A DNA stretch of 64,000 nucleotides from Betaproteobacteria bacterium MOLA814 (GCA_000496475.1 AYMW01000001.1:627348-691347), one strand, 5' to 3'; positions 25,959-36,302 are shown, counted from the stretch's first letter. A program made the numbers and translations. The notes: generated by a model from the letters alone, not told the origin.

Positions 25959-26758
25959 CACAGCGCGGGCAACAACCTCCGGCAAACATGGGCTGGCGCG
26001 GCTATGGGCTTGCGGTTGGGCTGCTGGCCTTGGTCGTCGCCAGCTTTTGGTCACTCGATTTGCAGTGGGGCCAGTTTTTATCGATAGATGCGCTGCGAGC
26101 AATGGGCGCGTTCGTGGGAGAGCTGTTGGTCCCCGAGACGGACCCCAGTTTTTTACTCAAGGTGGGTTGGGCAACGTTGGAAACACTGGCCATGTCGGCC
26201 CTAGGCACTGTATTGGCAGTGCTGGGTGGGCTGGCACTTGCGCTACCTGCGGCTAAAACCCATCAAAATGACCCCGCCTACTGGCGCAGGCCGGCGCAGT
26301 TGGTGCTCAACGCCTTGCGCAGTGTCCCTGAATTGGTGTGGGCCTCGCTGCTGTTGATTGCGGCTGGTCTTGGGCCATTGGCAGGCACCTTGGCACTGGC
26401 CTTACACACCACCGGTGTGCTAGGCCGCCTGTTTGCCGAAAGCTTGGAGAATGCACCGGGCGACGCAGCCGCCGCGCTTCGCTTGCGAGGGATCAGCAGC
26501 GTGCTGGTGTTTTGCTACGCGACGCTCCCGCAAGTGTTGCCGCAACTGATCAGCTACACCTTGTACCGATGGGAAAACAACATCCGTGCGGCCACCGTGC
26601 TGGGTGTCGTGGGCGCCGGGGGCTTGGGCCAAATGCTGTCGTTCCACTTGAGCTTGTTCCACATGCCAGAAACCAGCACCGTGCTGGTGGCCATGGTGCT
26701 GCTCGTGGTCATGGTCGATGGCCTCAGTTACGCCAGCCGCCGGGCATTGACAACCTAA
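25955..26758 (+). CDS. PhnE-like ABC transporter permease (second)
   Basis: Second permease, 267 aa if it starts at the GTG at 25955, whose GTGA overlaps the preceding stop; an ATG at 25988 is the alternative. It repeats the first permease's layout: RSVPELVWASLLLIAAGLGPLAG, then LPQVLPQLISYTLYRWENNIRAATVLGVVGAGGLGQ. Having two different PhnE-like subunits suggests a heterodimeric membrane channel. The frame extends upstream to 25772, but only as a shadow of the first permease gene. It is the last gene of the importer operon. Confidence 0.82.
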   Translation: MTQRGQQPPANMGWRGYGLAVGLLALVVASFWSLDLQWGQFLSIDALRAMGAFVGELLVPETDPSFLLKVGWATLETLAMSALGTVLAVLGGLALALPAAKTHQNDPAYWRRPAQLVLNALRSVPELVWASLLLIAAGLGPLAGTLALALHTTGVLGRLFAESLENAPGDAAAALRLRGISSVLVFCYATLPQVLPQLISYTLYRWENNIRAATVLGVVGAGGLGQMLSFHLSLFHMPETSTVLVAMVLLVVMVDGLSYASRRALTT

Positions 26759-26937
26759 TGACAACAGGCGGCTCGAACTGCACGATGGCGTCTTGACCAC
26801 ATCAACGAACAAACGAATCAATCAGTGAGCTGTTGACGCATAGAGGCTTAGCGGCTTGTACCACGTTGCAACAACCAACCATGCTTACAAACACGTCACG
26901 TAAGAGGTGTGGATTGTTGCGGCACACAGGCCGTCGG

Positions 26938-29133
26938 TTACAAGGCCACCTTGGCCCGCGCCGCGTGCAATTTTTTGAAACTGTCGATGTGGCGCTGGTG
27001 TCTGTCTAGGCCATCTAAATGCATGCCCGTTGGTGTTAAACCAAAAAACCGCACAGTGCCATCCACTGAACCCATCACCGCATCCATCTGCGGGTTTCCA
27101 AACATGCGGCGAAAATTAACCATGTAGTCGGCCAGTTCTAGCTCGTCATCCAGCAGTACCTCCAGCACCACATTCAAAGCTTGGTAAAACAGCTTTCTCG
27201 CCACCGTGTTGTCGTTGTACTGCAAAAAAGCCCCCACCAACTCATGTGTGGCCTCAGTGTGCTGCAACGCAAGGTGAATCAACAGCTTCAACTCCAAAAC
27301 TGTCAACTGCCCCCAGACTGTATTGTCATCAAACTCAATACCAATCAACGTGGCGATGTCGCTGTGATCATCCAGCTCATTGTTGTGCAAACGCTCAAGC
27401 AGTGCCTCTAGCTGCACGTTGTCAAGCTGGTGCACATTCAAAATATCGGCGCGAAACAACAGGGCTTTGTTGGTGTTGTCCCAAATTAAATCCTCTACCG
27501 GGTAAATTTCTGAATAACTGGGCACTAGGATTCGGCAAGCCGTGGCGCCCAGTTGGTCGTACACCGCCGTGTACACCTCCTTGCCCATGTCTTTAAGAAT
27601 GCCCAACAAGGTCGCCGCCTCCTCGGTGTTGGCGTTTTCGCCATGCCCAGAAAAGTCCCACTGGACGAATTCAAAGTCTGCCTTGGCACTGAAAAAACGC
27701 CACGACACCACACCACTTGAATCAATGAAATGCTCCACAAAGTTGTTGGGCTCTGTGACTGCGTTGCTGATAAAAGTGGGCTGAGGCAAATCATTCAAGC
27801 CTTCAAAACTGCGCCCCTGCAGCAATTCCGTCAGGCTGCGCTCTAGCGCCACTTCCAAGCGTGGATGCGCACCAAACGATGCAAATACACCGCCTGTGTG
27901 CGGGTTCATCAACGTGACACACATCACTGGGTACTCACCACCGAGGGAGGCGTCTTTCACCAACACCGGAAAGCCCTGCTTTTCCAGACCCTGAATACCA
28001 GCCAAAATACTGGGGTACTGTGCCAGCACCTCGTGCGGCACATCAGGCAAAGCAATTTCACCCTCTAGGATGTCGCGTTTAACCGCACGCTCAAAAATCT
28101 CAGACAGACATTGCACCTGTGCCTCTGCCAACGTATTGCCAGCACTCATGCCGTTGCTGGCGAAAAGATTCTCAATCAAGTTAGACGGAAAATACACAAC
28201 TGCGCCATCCGACTGCCGCACAAAGGGCAACGAACAAATACCACGCTGAACATTGCCAGAGTTGGTGTCAATCAGGTGCGCGCCACGCAACTCACCATCG
28301 GGGTTGTAAATACCAACACAGTAGTCGTCTAAGATGCCAGGCGGCAGCGCATTGTCTGCACCGGGTTGAAACCAACGCTCGTTGGGGTAATGTACAAAGG
28401 CGGCATTGGCCATGTCCTCACCCCAGAACGAGCCCGCATAGAAATGGTTGCAACTCAGCCGCTCTATGTACTCCCCCAGGGCCGAGGCCAAAGCGCCTTC
28501 CTTGGTGGCACCCTTGCCATTGGTAAAACACATAGGTGAGTGCGCATCACGGATATGGAGCGACCACACATTGGGAATAATGTTGCGCCACGACGCAATT
28601 TCAATCTTGATGCCCAGCCCCGCCAACAACCCAGACATGTTGGCGATGGTTTGCTCCAACGGCAAGTCCTTGCCCACAATATAGGTGGTGACATCAGACA
28701 CAGCACGGCCTGCCAGCAATGCCTGCGCGTCGGCGTCCAAACTCTCAACGTCTTCAACAACAAATTCGGGACCAGCTTGCACCACTTTTTTAACAGTACA
28801 ACGGTCTATAGATCGCACAATACCTTGACGGTCTTTGGGCGAGATGTCTTCAGGCAACTCAACTTGGATCTTGAAAATCTGCTGGTAGCGGTTGTCCGGA
28901 TCAACGATATTGTTCTGTGACAACCGGATGTTTTCGGTGGGAATGTGGCGGCTGTCACAGTACAACTTTACAAAATAAGCCGCACACAAGGCCGATGAGG
29001 CTAGAAAGTAATCAAATGGACTTGGGGCAGACCCATCGCCTTTGTAGCGAATGGGTTGGTCGGCCACCACACTGAAGTCGTCAAACTTGGCTTCTAAACG
29101 AAGTTTGTCGAGAAAGTTGACCTTAATTTCCAT
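26938..29133 (-). CDS. ycaO: OsmC domain fused to YcaO domain protein
   Basis: Protein of 731 aa. Residues 1-135 are an OsmC/Ohr-like fold (YKGDGSAPSPFDYFLASSALCAAYFVKLYC). From about 150 the protein is YcaO-like, with the central domain (ALGEYIERLSCNHFYAGSFWGEDMA, CLSEIFERAVKRDI, RSLTELLQGR) and a helical C-terminal part. YcaO domains use ATP to activate backbone amides. E. coli YcaO (shorter at the N-terminus) is linked to RimO-dependent methylthiolation of ribosomal protein S12. This OsmC-YcaO architecture occurs in other proteobacteria. It is monocistronic, with an AT-rich promoter region at 29140-29195. Confidence 0.85.
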   Translation of the reverse strand: MEIKVNFLDKLRLEAKFDDFSVVADQPIRYKGDGSAPSPFDYFLASSALCAAYFVKLYCDSRHIPTENIRLSQNNIVDPDNRYQQIFKIQVELPEDISPKDRQGIVRSIDRCTVKKVVQAGPEFVVEDVESLDADAQALLAGRAVSDVTTYIVGKDLPLEQTIANMSGLLAGLGIKIEIASWRNIIPNVWSLHIRDAHSPMCFTNGKGATKEGALASALGEYIERLSCNHFYAGSFWGEDMANAAFVHYPNERWFQPGADNALPPGILDDYCVGIYNPDGELRGAHLIDTNSGNVQRGICSLPFVRQSDGAVVYFPSNLIENLFASNGMSAGNTLAEAQVQCLSEIFERAVKRDILEGEIALPDVPHEVLAQYPSILAGIQGLEKQGFPVLVKDASLGGEYPVMCVTLMNPHTGGVFASFGAHPRLEVALERSLTELLQGRSFEGLNDLPQPTFISNAVTEPNNFVEHFIDSSGVVSWRFFSAKADFEFVQWDFSGHGENANTEEAATLLGILKDMGKEVYTAVYDQLGATACRILVPSYSEIYPVEDLIWDNTNKALLFRADILNVHQLDNVQLEALLERLHNNELDDHSDIATLIGIEFDDNTVWGQLTVLELKLLIHLALQHTEATHELVGAFLQYNDNTVARKLFYQALNVVLEVLLDDELELADYMVNFRRMFGNPQMDAVMGSVDGTVRFFGLTPTGMHLDGLDRHQRHIDSFKKLHAARAKVAL

Positions 29134-29207
29134 GAGAAAAAATCCAAAGTAATAAGCAAAAAATAGTTGTCTTACATTATCTATTTTTTAACTTTGCAAA
29201 ACCGACC

Positions 29208-29239
29208 CCACGCTGCACACAGGCGTCTGTACAGCGTGG
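29208..29239 (-). terminator. Possible hairpin downstream of serA
   Basis: CCACGCTG (29208-29215) pairs with CAGCGTGG (29232-29239) across a 16-nt loop. On the minus strand the stem is followed by GGTCGGTTTTGC, a weak T-run, so this may end the serA transcript. No stronger terminator was seen between serA and ycaO. Confidence 0.3.
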
Positions 29240-29355
29240 AAAACGTATCTCTAAGCCGCTGCACATACACCAGCTGCCGGGCATAACGGATGGCGCACGG
29301 CGCTGGGCAATACTGATCAACACCACATCGGTCTAACCATGTGGCCTTTGTAGGT

Positions 29356-30579
29356 TCACAGGTAATCACACCGAATCGTAGCGGGAGAGCCCCGCAACTG
29401 AGTCATCAAAGCGTCTGTAATGGGGGTGTCAACATCGGTCATTGCGTAACCAATGTCTGCTTGGGTTTGCAACTGTTGGGCCACGATGTTTAAGCCCTCT
29501 GCCGCAAAAGCCGCATTCATCTGGGCAATGACGCCAGGCTCGTTTCTATGGATATGCAGAATTCGGTGACGCGCATGTTTGGGTAAATACGCAATCTCTG
29601 GAAAATTAACCGCAGACCGTGTCGTCCCGGCACGTAAAAAACGGGCAATTTTATCGGCTACTTCGCGTCCAATATTTTCTTGTGCTTCCTCCGTGCTACC
29701 GCCTATGTGCGGCGTCAAAATAACGTTGTCCAGCCCACGCAGCGGCGAGATGAATTCCTCATGTTGATTGCCCGGCTCTGTTGGGAATACGTCGATTGCG
29801 GCGCCGGCTATTTTTTTCTGTCGCAGCGCCACATCCAAGGCCGCAATCTCAACCACATTGCCTCGCGACGCATTGATGAGTACAGCGGAGGGTTTCATAC
29901 ACGCCAACCGTTCTTGATTGATGATATTTTCGGTAGCGGCTTCACCAGGTACATGCAGGGTCACCACATCAGCGTGTCGCAACAAAGCATCGAGCGTCGA
30001 CATGGACTGTGCGTTCCCAAGCGGTAGTTTATTGTCGACATCAAAATAGCACACGCGCATGCCGACACTCTCAGCCAAAATGCCCACCTGTGCCCCGATG
30101 TTGCCGTAACCGATGATGCCAACAACCTTGTTGCGCACCTCGTAGGCACCTTGGGCGTCTTTGTCCCATTGCCCGCGGTGGGCCATGGCGTTTTTTTCTG
30201 GAATACGCCTTAACAACAGGATGGCCTGCGCAATCACCAACTCAGCGACTGAGCGTGTATTCGAAAACGGCGCGTTGAATACAGGAATGCCGCGCATGCA
30301 AGCAGCGTGCAAGTCGACTTGATTGGTACCGATACAAAAACAAGCAATGGTCCGCAAATTCGGCAGCGCATCCAGCACTGTGGCGGACATGTGTGTGCGG
30401 GATCTGATGCCAACGGCGCTTGCATGTTGCAGGGCGTCAATCAAGTCCGCATCTGACAGGGCACTGCCAATTTCTCTGACATCCGTAAAACCCTGCTCTG
30501 TTAGCAACGCAGCGGCATTGCCGTGGATTTTCTCCAGCAAGACTATTTGATTCATATTACTTTTCATTAGATTAAACAT
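29356..30579 (-). CDS. serA: D-3-phosphoglycerate dehydrogenase (SerA type, with ACT domain)
   Basis: First enzyme of phosphorylated serine synthesis, 407 aa, cytoplasmic. Substrate domain with IRSRTHM near residue 60; NAD-binding Rossmann motif GIIGYGNIGAQVG; VLINASRGNVVE; catalytic histidine in LTPHIGGSTEEAQENIG; C-terminal ACT domain (about 335-407) with HRNEPGVIAQMNAAFAAEGLNI. Length and ACT domain match E. coli SerA, suggesting serine feedback. Three in-frame ATGs (30579, 30567, 30555) are possible starts and none has a good ribosome site. Serine and cysteine supply may link it loosely to the Fe-S genes nearby. Confidence 0.88.
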   Translation of the reverse strand: MFNLMKSNMNQIVLLEKIHGNAAALLTEQGFTDVREIGSALSDADLIDALQHASAVGIRSRTHMSATVLDALPNLRTIACFCIGTNQVDLHAACMRGIPVFNAPFSNTRSVAELVIAQAILLLRRIPEKNAMAHRGQWDKDAQGAYEVRNKVVGIIGYGNIGAQVGILAESVGMRVCYFDVDNKLPLGNAQSMSTLDALLRHADVVTLHVPGEAATENIINQERLACMKPSAVLINASRGNVVEIAALDVALRQKKIAGAAIDVFPTEPGNQHEEFISPLRGLDNVILTPHIGGSTEEAQENIGREVADKIARFLRAGTTRSAVNFPEIAYLPKHARHRILHIHRNEPGVIAQMNAAFAAEGLNIVAQQLQTQADIGYAMTDVDTPITDALMTQLRGSPATIRCDYL

Positions 30580-30810
30580 TACATGTGTGTTGGGTGGCTT
30601 CGCAATGACGCATTGCTTGCTGGCTCTGTCCAGAAGAACCGCAAAGCGCCATCCACGCGCCGTCTCACACTAACAACCGCACAGACAGCTCGCATACCTG
30701 CCACCTTGTTGGGACAGCTTCCAACACATGCCTCACCGATGGAACGCTTGACACGGTTCAGCGAGTGCGTCAACTTGTCTGCCCCCTTTGGATGAGCGCG
30801 GCTCAAGTGC

Positions 30811-31914
30811 TCAACCGCCGATATAAGACATTTCAACTTTTTGAATCCCTGCAGTTGCTTCAGTGCGCATCTCTGAATAGTGATCGTCACGCTGGCCCCA
30901 CACCAAGCCAATGGCACCAGTGATGTCCTTGTCGCTGTAACCTGCACGCATGAGCGCGCGAAGATCATGGCCTGACTGTGCGAATAGGCAGGTGTACAAC
31001 TTGCCATCGGTTGAGATGCGGGCACGTGTACAGGTGGCGCAAAACGCTTGCGTCACACTTGAAATGACGCCGATTTCTCCACTGCCATCCGCATAGGCCC
31101 AGCGCTGGGCGACTTCTCCTGTGTAATTGGACTGCACTTGTATAAGAGGCATCTCCGAGCTGATCATGCGGACAATGTCAGTCGACGACACCACATCGTT
31201 CATACGCCAGCCGTTGGACGAGCCAACGTCCATGAATTCAATGAAGCGAACGATGTGGCCGCTGCCCTTGAAATAGCGTGCCATTGCAACGACATCCTGG
31301 TCGTTAACGCCTTTTTTCACCACCATGTTGATCTTGATGGACGCAAAGCCTGCGTCGTGTGCGGCGTCAATCCCCTTTAAAACATCGGTCACTGGATAAT
31401 CCACGTCGTTCATGGCGCGAAATGTAGCCTCATCCAGAGAATCAAGCGACACCGTGACGCGGTTCAGGCCTGCAGCCTTGAGCGCATGGGCTTGCTTGGC
31501 CAACAGCGTGGCGTTGGTGGTGAGTGCAATGTCCAATGGACTGCCATCATGCGTCTTGATCAGAGCCAGCATCCCAACCAATACATCGAGATGTTTGCGC
31601 AGCAGGGGTTCGCCACCAGTGAGGCGAATTTTCTCGACACCATGTCCAACGAACAGGCGTGTCATGCGTGCGATTTCTTCAAAACTCAACAGGTCATTTT
31701 TGGGCAGAAACTGGTAGTCCTTGTCAAATACGTCCTTGGGCATGCAGTAGGTGCAGCGAAAGTTGCAGCGGTCTGTGACTGAAATACGCAGATCGCGTAA
31801 GGACCGGCCACGCGTGTCAGCAAGCGTACCGTTGGGGTCATGCGTATGAGCCGGAATGACCGGTACTGGACTGGCGGCGCGCTGGTCAACAATGGGGATG
31901 ACGTTGGCGCTCAT
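30811..31914 (-). CDS. moaA: GTP 3',8-cyclase MoaA
   Basis: Radical SAM enzyme of 367 aa starting molybdenum cofactor synthesis from GTP. The N-terminal cluster motif is CNFRCTYC, C50, C54 and C57 counted from the start at 31914. [13 protein letters not shown] follows. The C-terminal second cluster is in [21 protein letters not shown], and the protein ends in the catalytically important GG. The start overlaps the Sel1-repeat gene stop by 4 bp (ATGA); the 39 upstream residues of the longer frame are a shadow of that gene. As a two-[4Fe-4S] enzyme it fits at the end of the Fe-S assembly cluster. Confidence 0.92.
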   Translation of the reverse strand: MSANVIPIVDQRAASPVPVIPAHTHDPNGTLADTRGRSLRDLRISVTDRCNFRCTYCMPKDVFDKDYQFLPKNDLLSFEEIARMTRLFVGHGVEKIRLTGGEPLLRKHLDVLVGMLALIKTHDGSPLDIALTTNATLLAKQAHALKAAGLNRVTVSLDSLDEATFRAMNDVDYPVTDVLKGIDAAHDAGFASIKINMVVKKGVNDQDVVAMARYFKGSGHIVRFIEFMDVGSSNGWRMNDVVSSTDIVRMISSEMPLIQVQSNYTGEVAQRWAYADGSGEIGVISSVTQAFCATCTRARISTDGKLYTCLFAQSGHDLRALMRAGYSDKDITGAIGLVWGQRDDHYSEMRTEATAGIQKVEMSYIGG

Positions 31915-32303
31915 GGCAGGCCTTGCTGTGTTGATTGACTGTCGCCTTCTGGTGACGTGTGTGCCTGTGCCAAGCGCTGCAAATGGTCGCTTGCGACAGG
32001 GTCGCCTTGCAGGGCTGCAAGGCGATACCAATGAGACGCTATGGCGGCGTCGAGCACAACACCCAAACCACTTTCATACAACTCACCCAGCCCGCGCTGC
32101 GCTTTGGCAAAATGTTGTTGTGCAGCCAGCTGCATCCAGTCAACAGCGATTGTCACGTCTTTGGGCACACCTCGCCCGCGCAAATAACGCATCGCCAGTA
32201 ACCGCTGCGCTCGGGCGTCGCCTTGCTGTGCATTCGTTTCTAGCACTGCTGCCGATTCTTCCCATGTCAAACCGCCCATGGGCTTGTTGCGATCATCTGT
32301 CAT
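31911..32303 (-). CDS. Small Sel1-like repeat protein
   Basis: Protein of 130 aa with two or three Sel1-like/TPR-type repeats ([38 protein letters not shown], and a degenerate third). It has no signal peptide, so it is probably cytoplasmic. Such repeats mediate protein-protein contacts. It sits between selO and moaA and overlaps moaA by 4 bp, so it is coexpressed with it. Its role is unknown. Confidence 0.7.
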   Translation of the reverse strand: MTDDRNKPMGGLTWEESAAVLETNAQQGDARAQRLLAMRYLRGRGVPKDVTIAVDWMQLAAQQHFAKAQRGLGELYESGLGVVLDAAIASHWYRLAALQGDPVASDHLQRLAQAHTSPEGDSQSTQQGLP

Positions 32304-32418
32304 AGCCGTTGCTCTTTCTGAAAAATACTACGCAGACTGACGATGCCAAACGCGGCGGTAAAAAGGGCTTTCTGTGCAGGCAGACCCGCCCCAATGAGGT
32401 CAACCCGTCTTTGGCACA

Positions 32419-34161
32419 TCACGACGAGCAGCTGTAAAACGACAAACCGCCTGTCTCTGCGAACTCGGAGGGTTGTAGTTTGTTGTATGTCTCATCTGTC
32501 TTTGTCGACTGCTCGTCGTATGGGTGAGTCATCACTTCTTGCAATTCTCTCAGGGGTGCATAGTTTCTTGCGTTCGCTTGCTGGTATGCGGGCACAACAA
32601 ACCATTCACGCAAGCTGTATTTGGGATTGACCCGTTTCATCTGTTGGGAGATCTCCTCACGGGAGCGCGACGCAGCGGCATCAGCGTCTGTCTTGAGGTA
32701 GATGAGCGTGCGCCATTGTGCCAACCATGCCGCCCAACGCTGGTCCATGCCGTCTGGATCGGTTGCATGCGCCAAGTTCTTGTAAAAGCTGTGTTGAAGT
32801 GGGCCCATGTCGTCAGGCACCTTAGACAGCTCGCGAAAGAAGACCGTGTAATCGACAGACGTTTGCACCATCAGCGTTTCAAGTTCACTGAACAGTGCCG
32901 CGTCATACGTGGCAAGTCCAAGTTTGCTGGCCCACATCAACTCCATTTGTTCTTGCATCACCTGCGCAAAACCCCTTTGAATATCCTCTAGAAGCGGTAA
33001 GTAGTCTGGGTGCGATGTCAGCAGCGGCTTCAACGCACCACACAACATGTGGAAGTTGCACTCTGCTGCCACAGGTTGGTTCAAGAACGAGAAGTGATGC
33101 CCACCTCCTGTCCATGGCTGGTAATGCGGGTTAAATACGTCGCAAAACCCAAACGGGCCGTAGTCAAGTGTGAACCCGCCAGCCGCGCAATTGTCGCTGT
33201 TGAAGTTGCCTTGGCAGTAACCGACACGTATCCAGTTTGCAACAAGCGCTGTCAAGCGCGCGCGGAACTCACGGGCGAGCGACACTACTTTTTCTGGCAT
33301 GCTTAGTCGCTTGTCGATAACGCCACCGTACTCCCGATCAACCAAGTGCAACACAATTTGCTCGAGCTCCTCCATCGCGCCCGGGTGTTCGTTGTTGCGG
33401 GCACGGCGACCAAAGAGCTCGATTTGACCAACCCGAATGAACGATGGCGCGACACGCGTAGCAATGGCGACAGCCTCTGTCACCATTATGTTGGGGTCTC
33501 TTGTGCGCGAGTCCTCTGAGTACCATGGCCGGCGCGCCTTCTCCGTTGTTGACACGTACAAGCACAGGCTACGTGACGTAGGTACGCCAAGCGCGTGCAT
33601 GTGCTCTTGTGCCAGGAACTCTCGAACACTCGAGCGCAGCACAGCGCGGCCGTCCCCTCCCCGGCAATAGGGCGTGCGGCCACCGCCTTTCAGCTGCATG
33701 TCCCAGCGATGACCGTTGATAACAGCCTCCAACACGGCAACTGCCCTGCCGTCTCCGTAACCGTTGCCGGTTTGAAACGGGCACTGCTGCGTGTACTCGG
33801 TGCCGTAGATGGACAGTGCGTAACCACAGGCCCAACCCACCCTGCGCATGGGTTCTGGAACCTGCGACATGTCGCCGGAAAACATGCGCATGAAGTCGTC
33901 CGACTCCGCCAGGGTGTCAGCAAGACCAAGCTCGCGAAAGAAGTGCTGGCTGTGCGCGACATACTCGGGGTCTCTGATAGGTGTGGGATTGACGGGCACA
34001 TAGTGACCCGAGAAGACCTGGCGTGGGGCATGGTCCACGCCGTCGTGCGTCGCGTCAGGATCACAATTGAGCGTGTCCATGAGGGAGTAGTTTGCCAATT
34101 GTGCAAGATCGTCTAGCGTCCATATGGCGGGCGAAGCGTGCGGAGACAGTGGATGGGTCAT
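32419..34161 (-). CDS. selO: Protein adenylyltransferase SelO (YdiU family)
   Basis: Pseudokinase-fold enzyme of the SelO/UPF0061 family, which transfers AMP to protein Ser/Thr/Tyr and responds to oxidative stress. At 580 aa it is longer than E. coli YdiU, closer to the larger SelO branch. Conserved parts: [43 protein letters not shown], and [26 protein letters not shown] with the metal-binding N/D residues. It ends in YSCSS, with Cys where animal SelO has selenocysteine. Its stop codon side is followed by moaA-linked genes, and its start overlaps the Mrp-Nfu gene by 4 bp. Confidence 0.88.
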   Translation of the reverse strand: MTHPLSPHASPAIWTLDDLAQLANYSLMDTLNCDPDATHDGVDHAPRQVFSGHYVPVNPTPIRDPEYVAHSQHFFRELGLADTLAESDDFMRMFSGDMSQVPEPMRRVGWACGYALSIYGTEYTQQCPFQTGNGYGDGRAVAVLEAVINGHRWDMQLKGGGRTPYCRGGDGRAVLRSSVREFLAQEHMHALGVPTSRSLCLYVSTTEKARRPWYSEDSRTRDPNIMVTEAVAIATRVAPSFIRVGQIELFGRRARNNEHPGAMEELEQIVLHLVDREYGGVIDKRLSMPEKVVSLAREFRARLTALVANWIRVGYCQGNFNSDNCAAGGFTLDYGPFGFCDVFNPHYQPWTGGGHHFSFLNQPVAAECNFHMLCGALKPLLTSHPDYLPLLEDIQRGFAQVMQEQMELMWASKLGLATYDAALFSELETLMVQTSVDYTVFFRELSKVPDDMGPLQHSFYKNLAHATDPDGMDQRWAAWLAQWRTLIYLKTDADAAASRSREEISQQMKRVNPKYSLREWFVVPAYQQANARNYAPLRELQEVMTHPYDEQSTKTDETYNKLQPSEFAETGGLSFYSCSS

Positions 34162-34850
34162 AGCTTTACTGCGGGTTCATTGCGTGGGTAGAAAGGCTGT
34201 TGCCCTGCTGCATGGTTGGTGGTGTCCACTATGGCGTCTAAGTCTGGAGCGACTTGTTTCAACATAACTTTAAATCCCTGTCTCAGCGTTACGTGGGACG
34301 ATGCGCACCCTTGGCAGCCACCACTCATGGCAATGTATAGCGTTCCTTGGCACACCTCAACAATCGATATTTTCCCACCATGGTTGGCAATGGATCGATT
34401 GACCTCCTTGTCTAAGAGGTCTTGAACAGCGGTGGTCAGCTCGGCATCAGACCGGCCTTGCGTGTCCGTCTGGACAAGCATCTCCAAGACTGCTGGCACG
34501 CCCGTGTGCAACTGTGTCCGTATGGCCATGCCGATGGCGGCTTTCAGCCCTAACCATGAGGCTGTTGAAGCCTTACAAATGGTTACCACATTGTCGGCAA
34601 TACTGGTCGGAATGCCCAGCATGCCGGGGATGCTTGGGCCAAGAATATCGGCATCTACCAGCCCAACGCGTGCGCCAAGCTGCTGCAGTGCCAGCGCCAA
34701 ATTGACGCTCACCGTGGATTTTCCGACGCCACCCTTGCCACTGCCCACCGCAACAATATGGCGTATCCCGGGCAGCTTATCGGCGCTCATGCCTTTGTGC
34801 TGTGGTGCATTGGCTGTCTGCTGTTGATCGTGTTGATCAGTCGTCTGCAT
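34158..34850 (-). CDS. Chimera of truncated Mrp/ApbC P-loop domain and Nfu/NifU C-terminal domain
   Basis: The start at 34850 is supported by AGGAA 8 bp upstream (230 aa). The positions below are counted from 34919, the start of the longer frame. [19 protein letters not shown] (51-69) and [15 protein letters not shown] (88-102) are the start of an Mrp/ApbC Fe-S carrier ATPase, but the remaining two thirds of Mrp, with its CxxC, are absent. From about 108 the sequence matches the end of an Nfu N-domain ([19 protein letters not shown]), then a full NifU-C domain with C202 and C205 (GGCQGCASS). Compare the complete Nfu gene at 36751. The Nfu part could still carry a [4Fe-4S] cluster; the P-loop part looks incomplete. 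Confidence 0.75.
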   Translation of the reverse strand: MQTTDQHDQQQTANAPQHKGMSADKLPGIRHIVAVGSGKGGVGKSTVSVNLALALQQLGARVGLVDADILGPSIPGMLGIPTSIADNVVTICKASTASWLGLKAAIGMAIRTQLHTGVPAVLEMLVQTDTQGRSDAELTTAVQDLLDKEVNRSIANHGGKISIVEVCQGTLYIAMSGGCQGCASSHVTLRQGFKVMLKQVAPDLDAIVDTTNHAAGQQPFYPRNEPAVKL

Positions 34851-35030
34851 GGCGACATTTCCTGTGTTCTGGTTCAATGGGCAAGGGTGGATGTCGTTGC
34901 ACGCATACCGTGCGGTCAAATGTCGACATTCAGTGCCTGTGCAATTGAATAAGTGAGCGTGGTGCTGTCGACTTGCATGCGGCGCACACCATGGTGGCCA
35001 ATGCAGACGATTGCTTGCATCGCGTACACA

Positions 35031-36000
35031 CTACAACACACCAGCCGCATGCGCCTGCTCATCGGCTTGGTAGGAGCTGCGTACCAGCGGACCAGAGGCT
35101 GCATGCAGAAAGCCCATCTTGCGGGCTTCTGCCGCATACATCTTGAAGGTATCTGGATGCAACATAGCGTTGCACAGGCATGTGGCCACCTGAGGGCTGT
35201 AAGTACTGACCGATGGTCAACATGTCCACCTGGTGGGCACGCAGTTCGCGCAGCACGTGCAACATCTCGTCGTCTGTCTCTCCCAGCCCAACCATCAGAC
35301 CAGATTTGGTCGGTATGCTGGGGCATAACGTTTTGAAGCGCTGCAACAAATTGAGCGTGTTCTGAAAATCCGCACCCGGACGCGCTTCTTTGTACAAACG
35401 CGGCACGGTTTCAATGTTGTGATTCAACACGTCTGGCAGCGCGCTACCAAGGATGTGCAGTGCACGATCCAATCGGCCACCAAAGTCAGGCGTCAAAATT
35501 TCAATGTAGGTGCTGGGCGACAGTGCACGAATGTGCTGAATGCACGCGACGAAATGGCTGGCCCCGCCGTCGCGCAAATCATCTCGGTCAACCGACGTGA
35601 TGACGACATAGTTGAGTTTCATCAGCGCAATGGTTTGTGCCAGACGTTTGGGCTCATTGACATCCAACGGGCTCGGTCGTCCCGTGCTGACGTTGCAGAA
35701 CCTGCAGCGGCGCGTGCATGTGTCGCCCATGATCATGAAGGTAGCCGTGCCCTTGCTCCAACATTCACCGATGTTGGGACACGACGCCTCTTCGCAGACC
35801 GTCACCAACTTGTTGCTGCGCACGGTGTCCTTAATCGTTTGGAAGCGGCCCAAGCGTACAGCCGCCTTCACCCGAATCCATTCAGGTTTTGTCAGTCTTG
35901 CTGCAGGGTCTGTCGGGTCTCGCTTGGTCTTTAAAGGACCTCTTTGCTTGTCGTGTGACACGTCTATCTCGTCAGCATAGGGTGAAATATCACGTGTCAT
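35031..36000 (-). pseudogene. lipA: Lipoyl synthase LipA, frameshifted near the C-terminus
   Basis: Radical SAM enzyme inserting two sulfurs into octanoylated carrier proteins. The N-terminal auxiliary cluster cysteines are C69, C74 and C80 ([12 protein letters not shown]) and the radical SAM motif is CTRRCRFC (C95, C99, C102). [19 protein letters not shown] is normal LipA, but one extra base near 35160 shifts the frame. The uncorrected frame ends at 35059 in a foreign tail. Removing one base restores [17 protein letters not shown]...[10 protein letters not shown], including the RSSY motif, and a stop at 35031. Either the gene is damaged or there is a sequencing error. Confidence 0.85.
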
Positions 36001-36257
36001 AGCGGCTCTCTGGTGGTTGTACAGTGGCTGAGTGAAGCGGGGTCACTGACGCGGTATTCGGCAGGCACACGGTTGGTGCCGTGTTCAATTGTCAGCAGGT
36101 GTTGCGCCATCACGCCATATGCAGTGGCGCGTAAGGTGACCTCAAGTGGTAAGCGGTTGGCCATGCGGTGTGTCAATTTCTGTTGTGAGGACTGGGCATC
36201 TGTTCGGCGCAACAGTGTGATGGTGACGGTGATGCTAACTGCAGCTCGAATGCCCAA
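35997..36257 (-). CDS. Small hypothetical protein overlapping lipA start
   Basis: Possible 86-residue protein with a TTG start and no clear ribosome site; its stop overlaps the lipA start by 4 bp, as is usual in this operon. The N-terminal [20 protein letters not shown]...KLTHRM faintly recalls the DUF493/YbeD proteins often found beside lipB and lipA, but the rest does not match. An 83-residue frame runs on the opposite strand, so this may not be a gene. lipB is absent from this position. Confidence 0.35.
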   Translation of the reverse strand: MGIRAAVSITVTITLLRRTDAQSSQQKLTHRMANRLPLEVTLRATAYGVMAQHLLTIEHGTNRVPAEYRVSDPASLSHCTTTREPL

Positions 36258-36302
36258 AAAATGAACAACACGTTGATGTGCACTTCACAGTTTCACAGCA
36301 CA

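Noticed and set aside
32419..34161. Possible selenocysteine in SelO
   Set aside because: The C-terminus reads SCSS with an ordinary cysteine codon before the stop, so no UGA recoding is needed.
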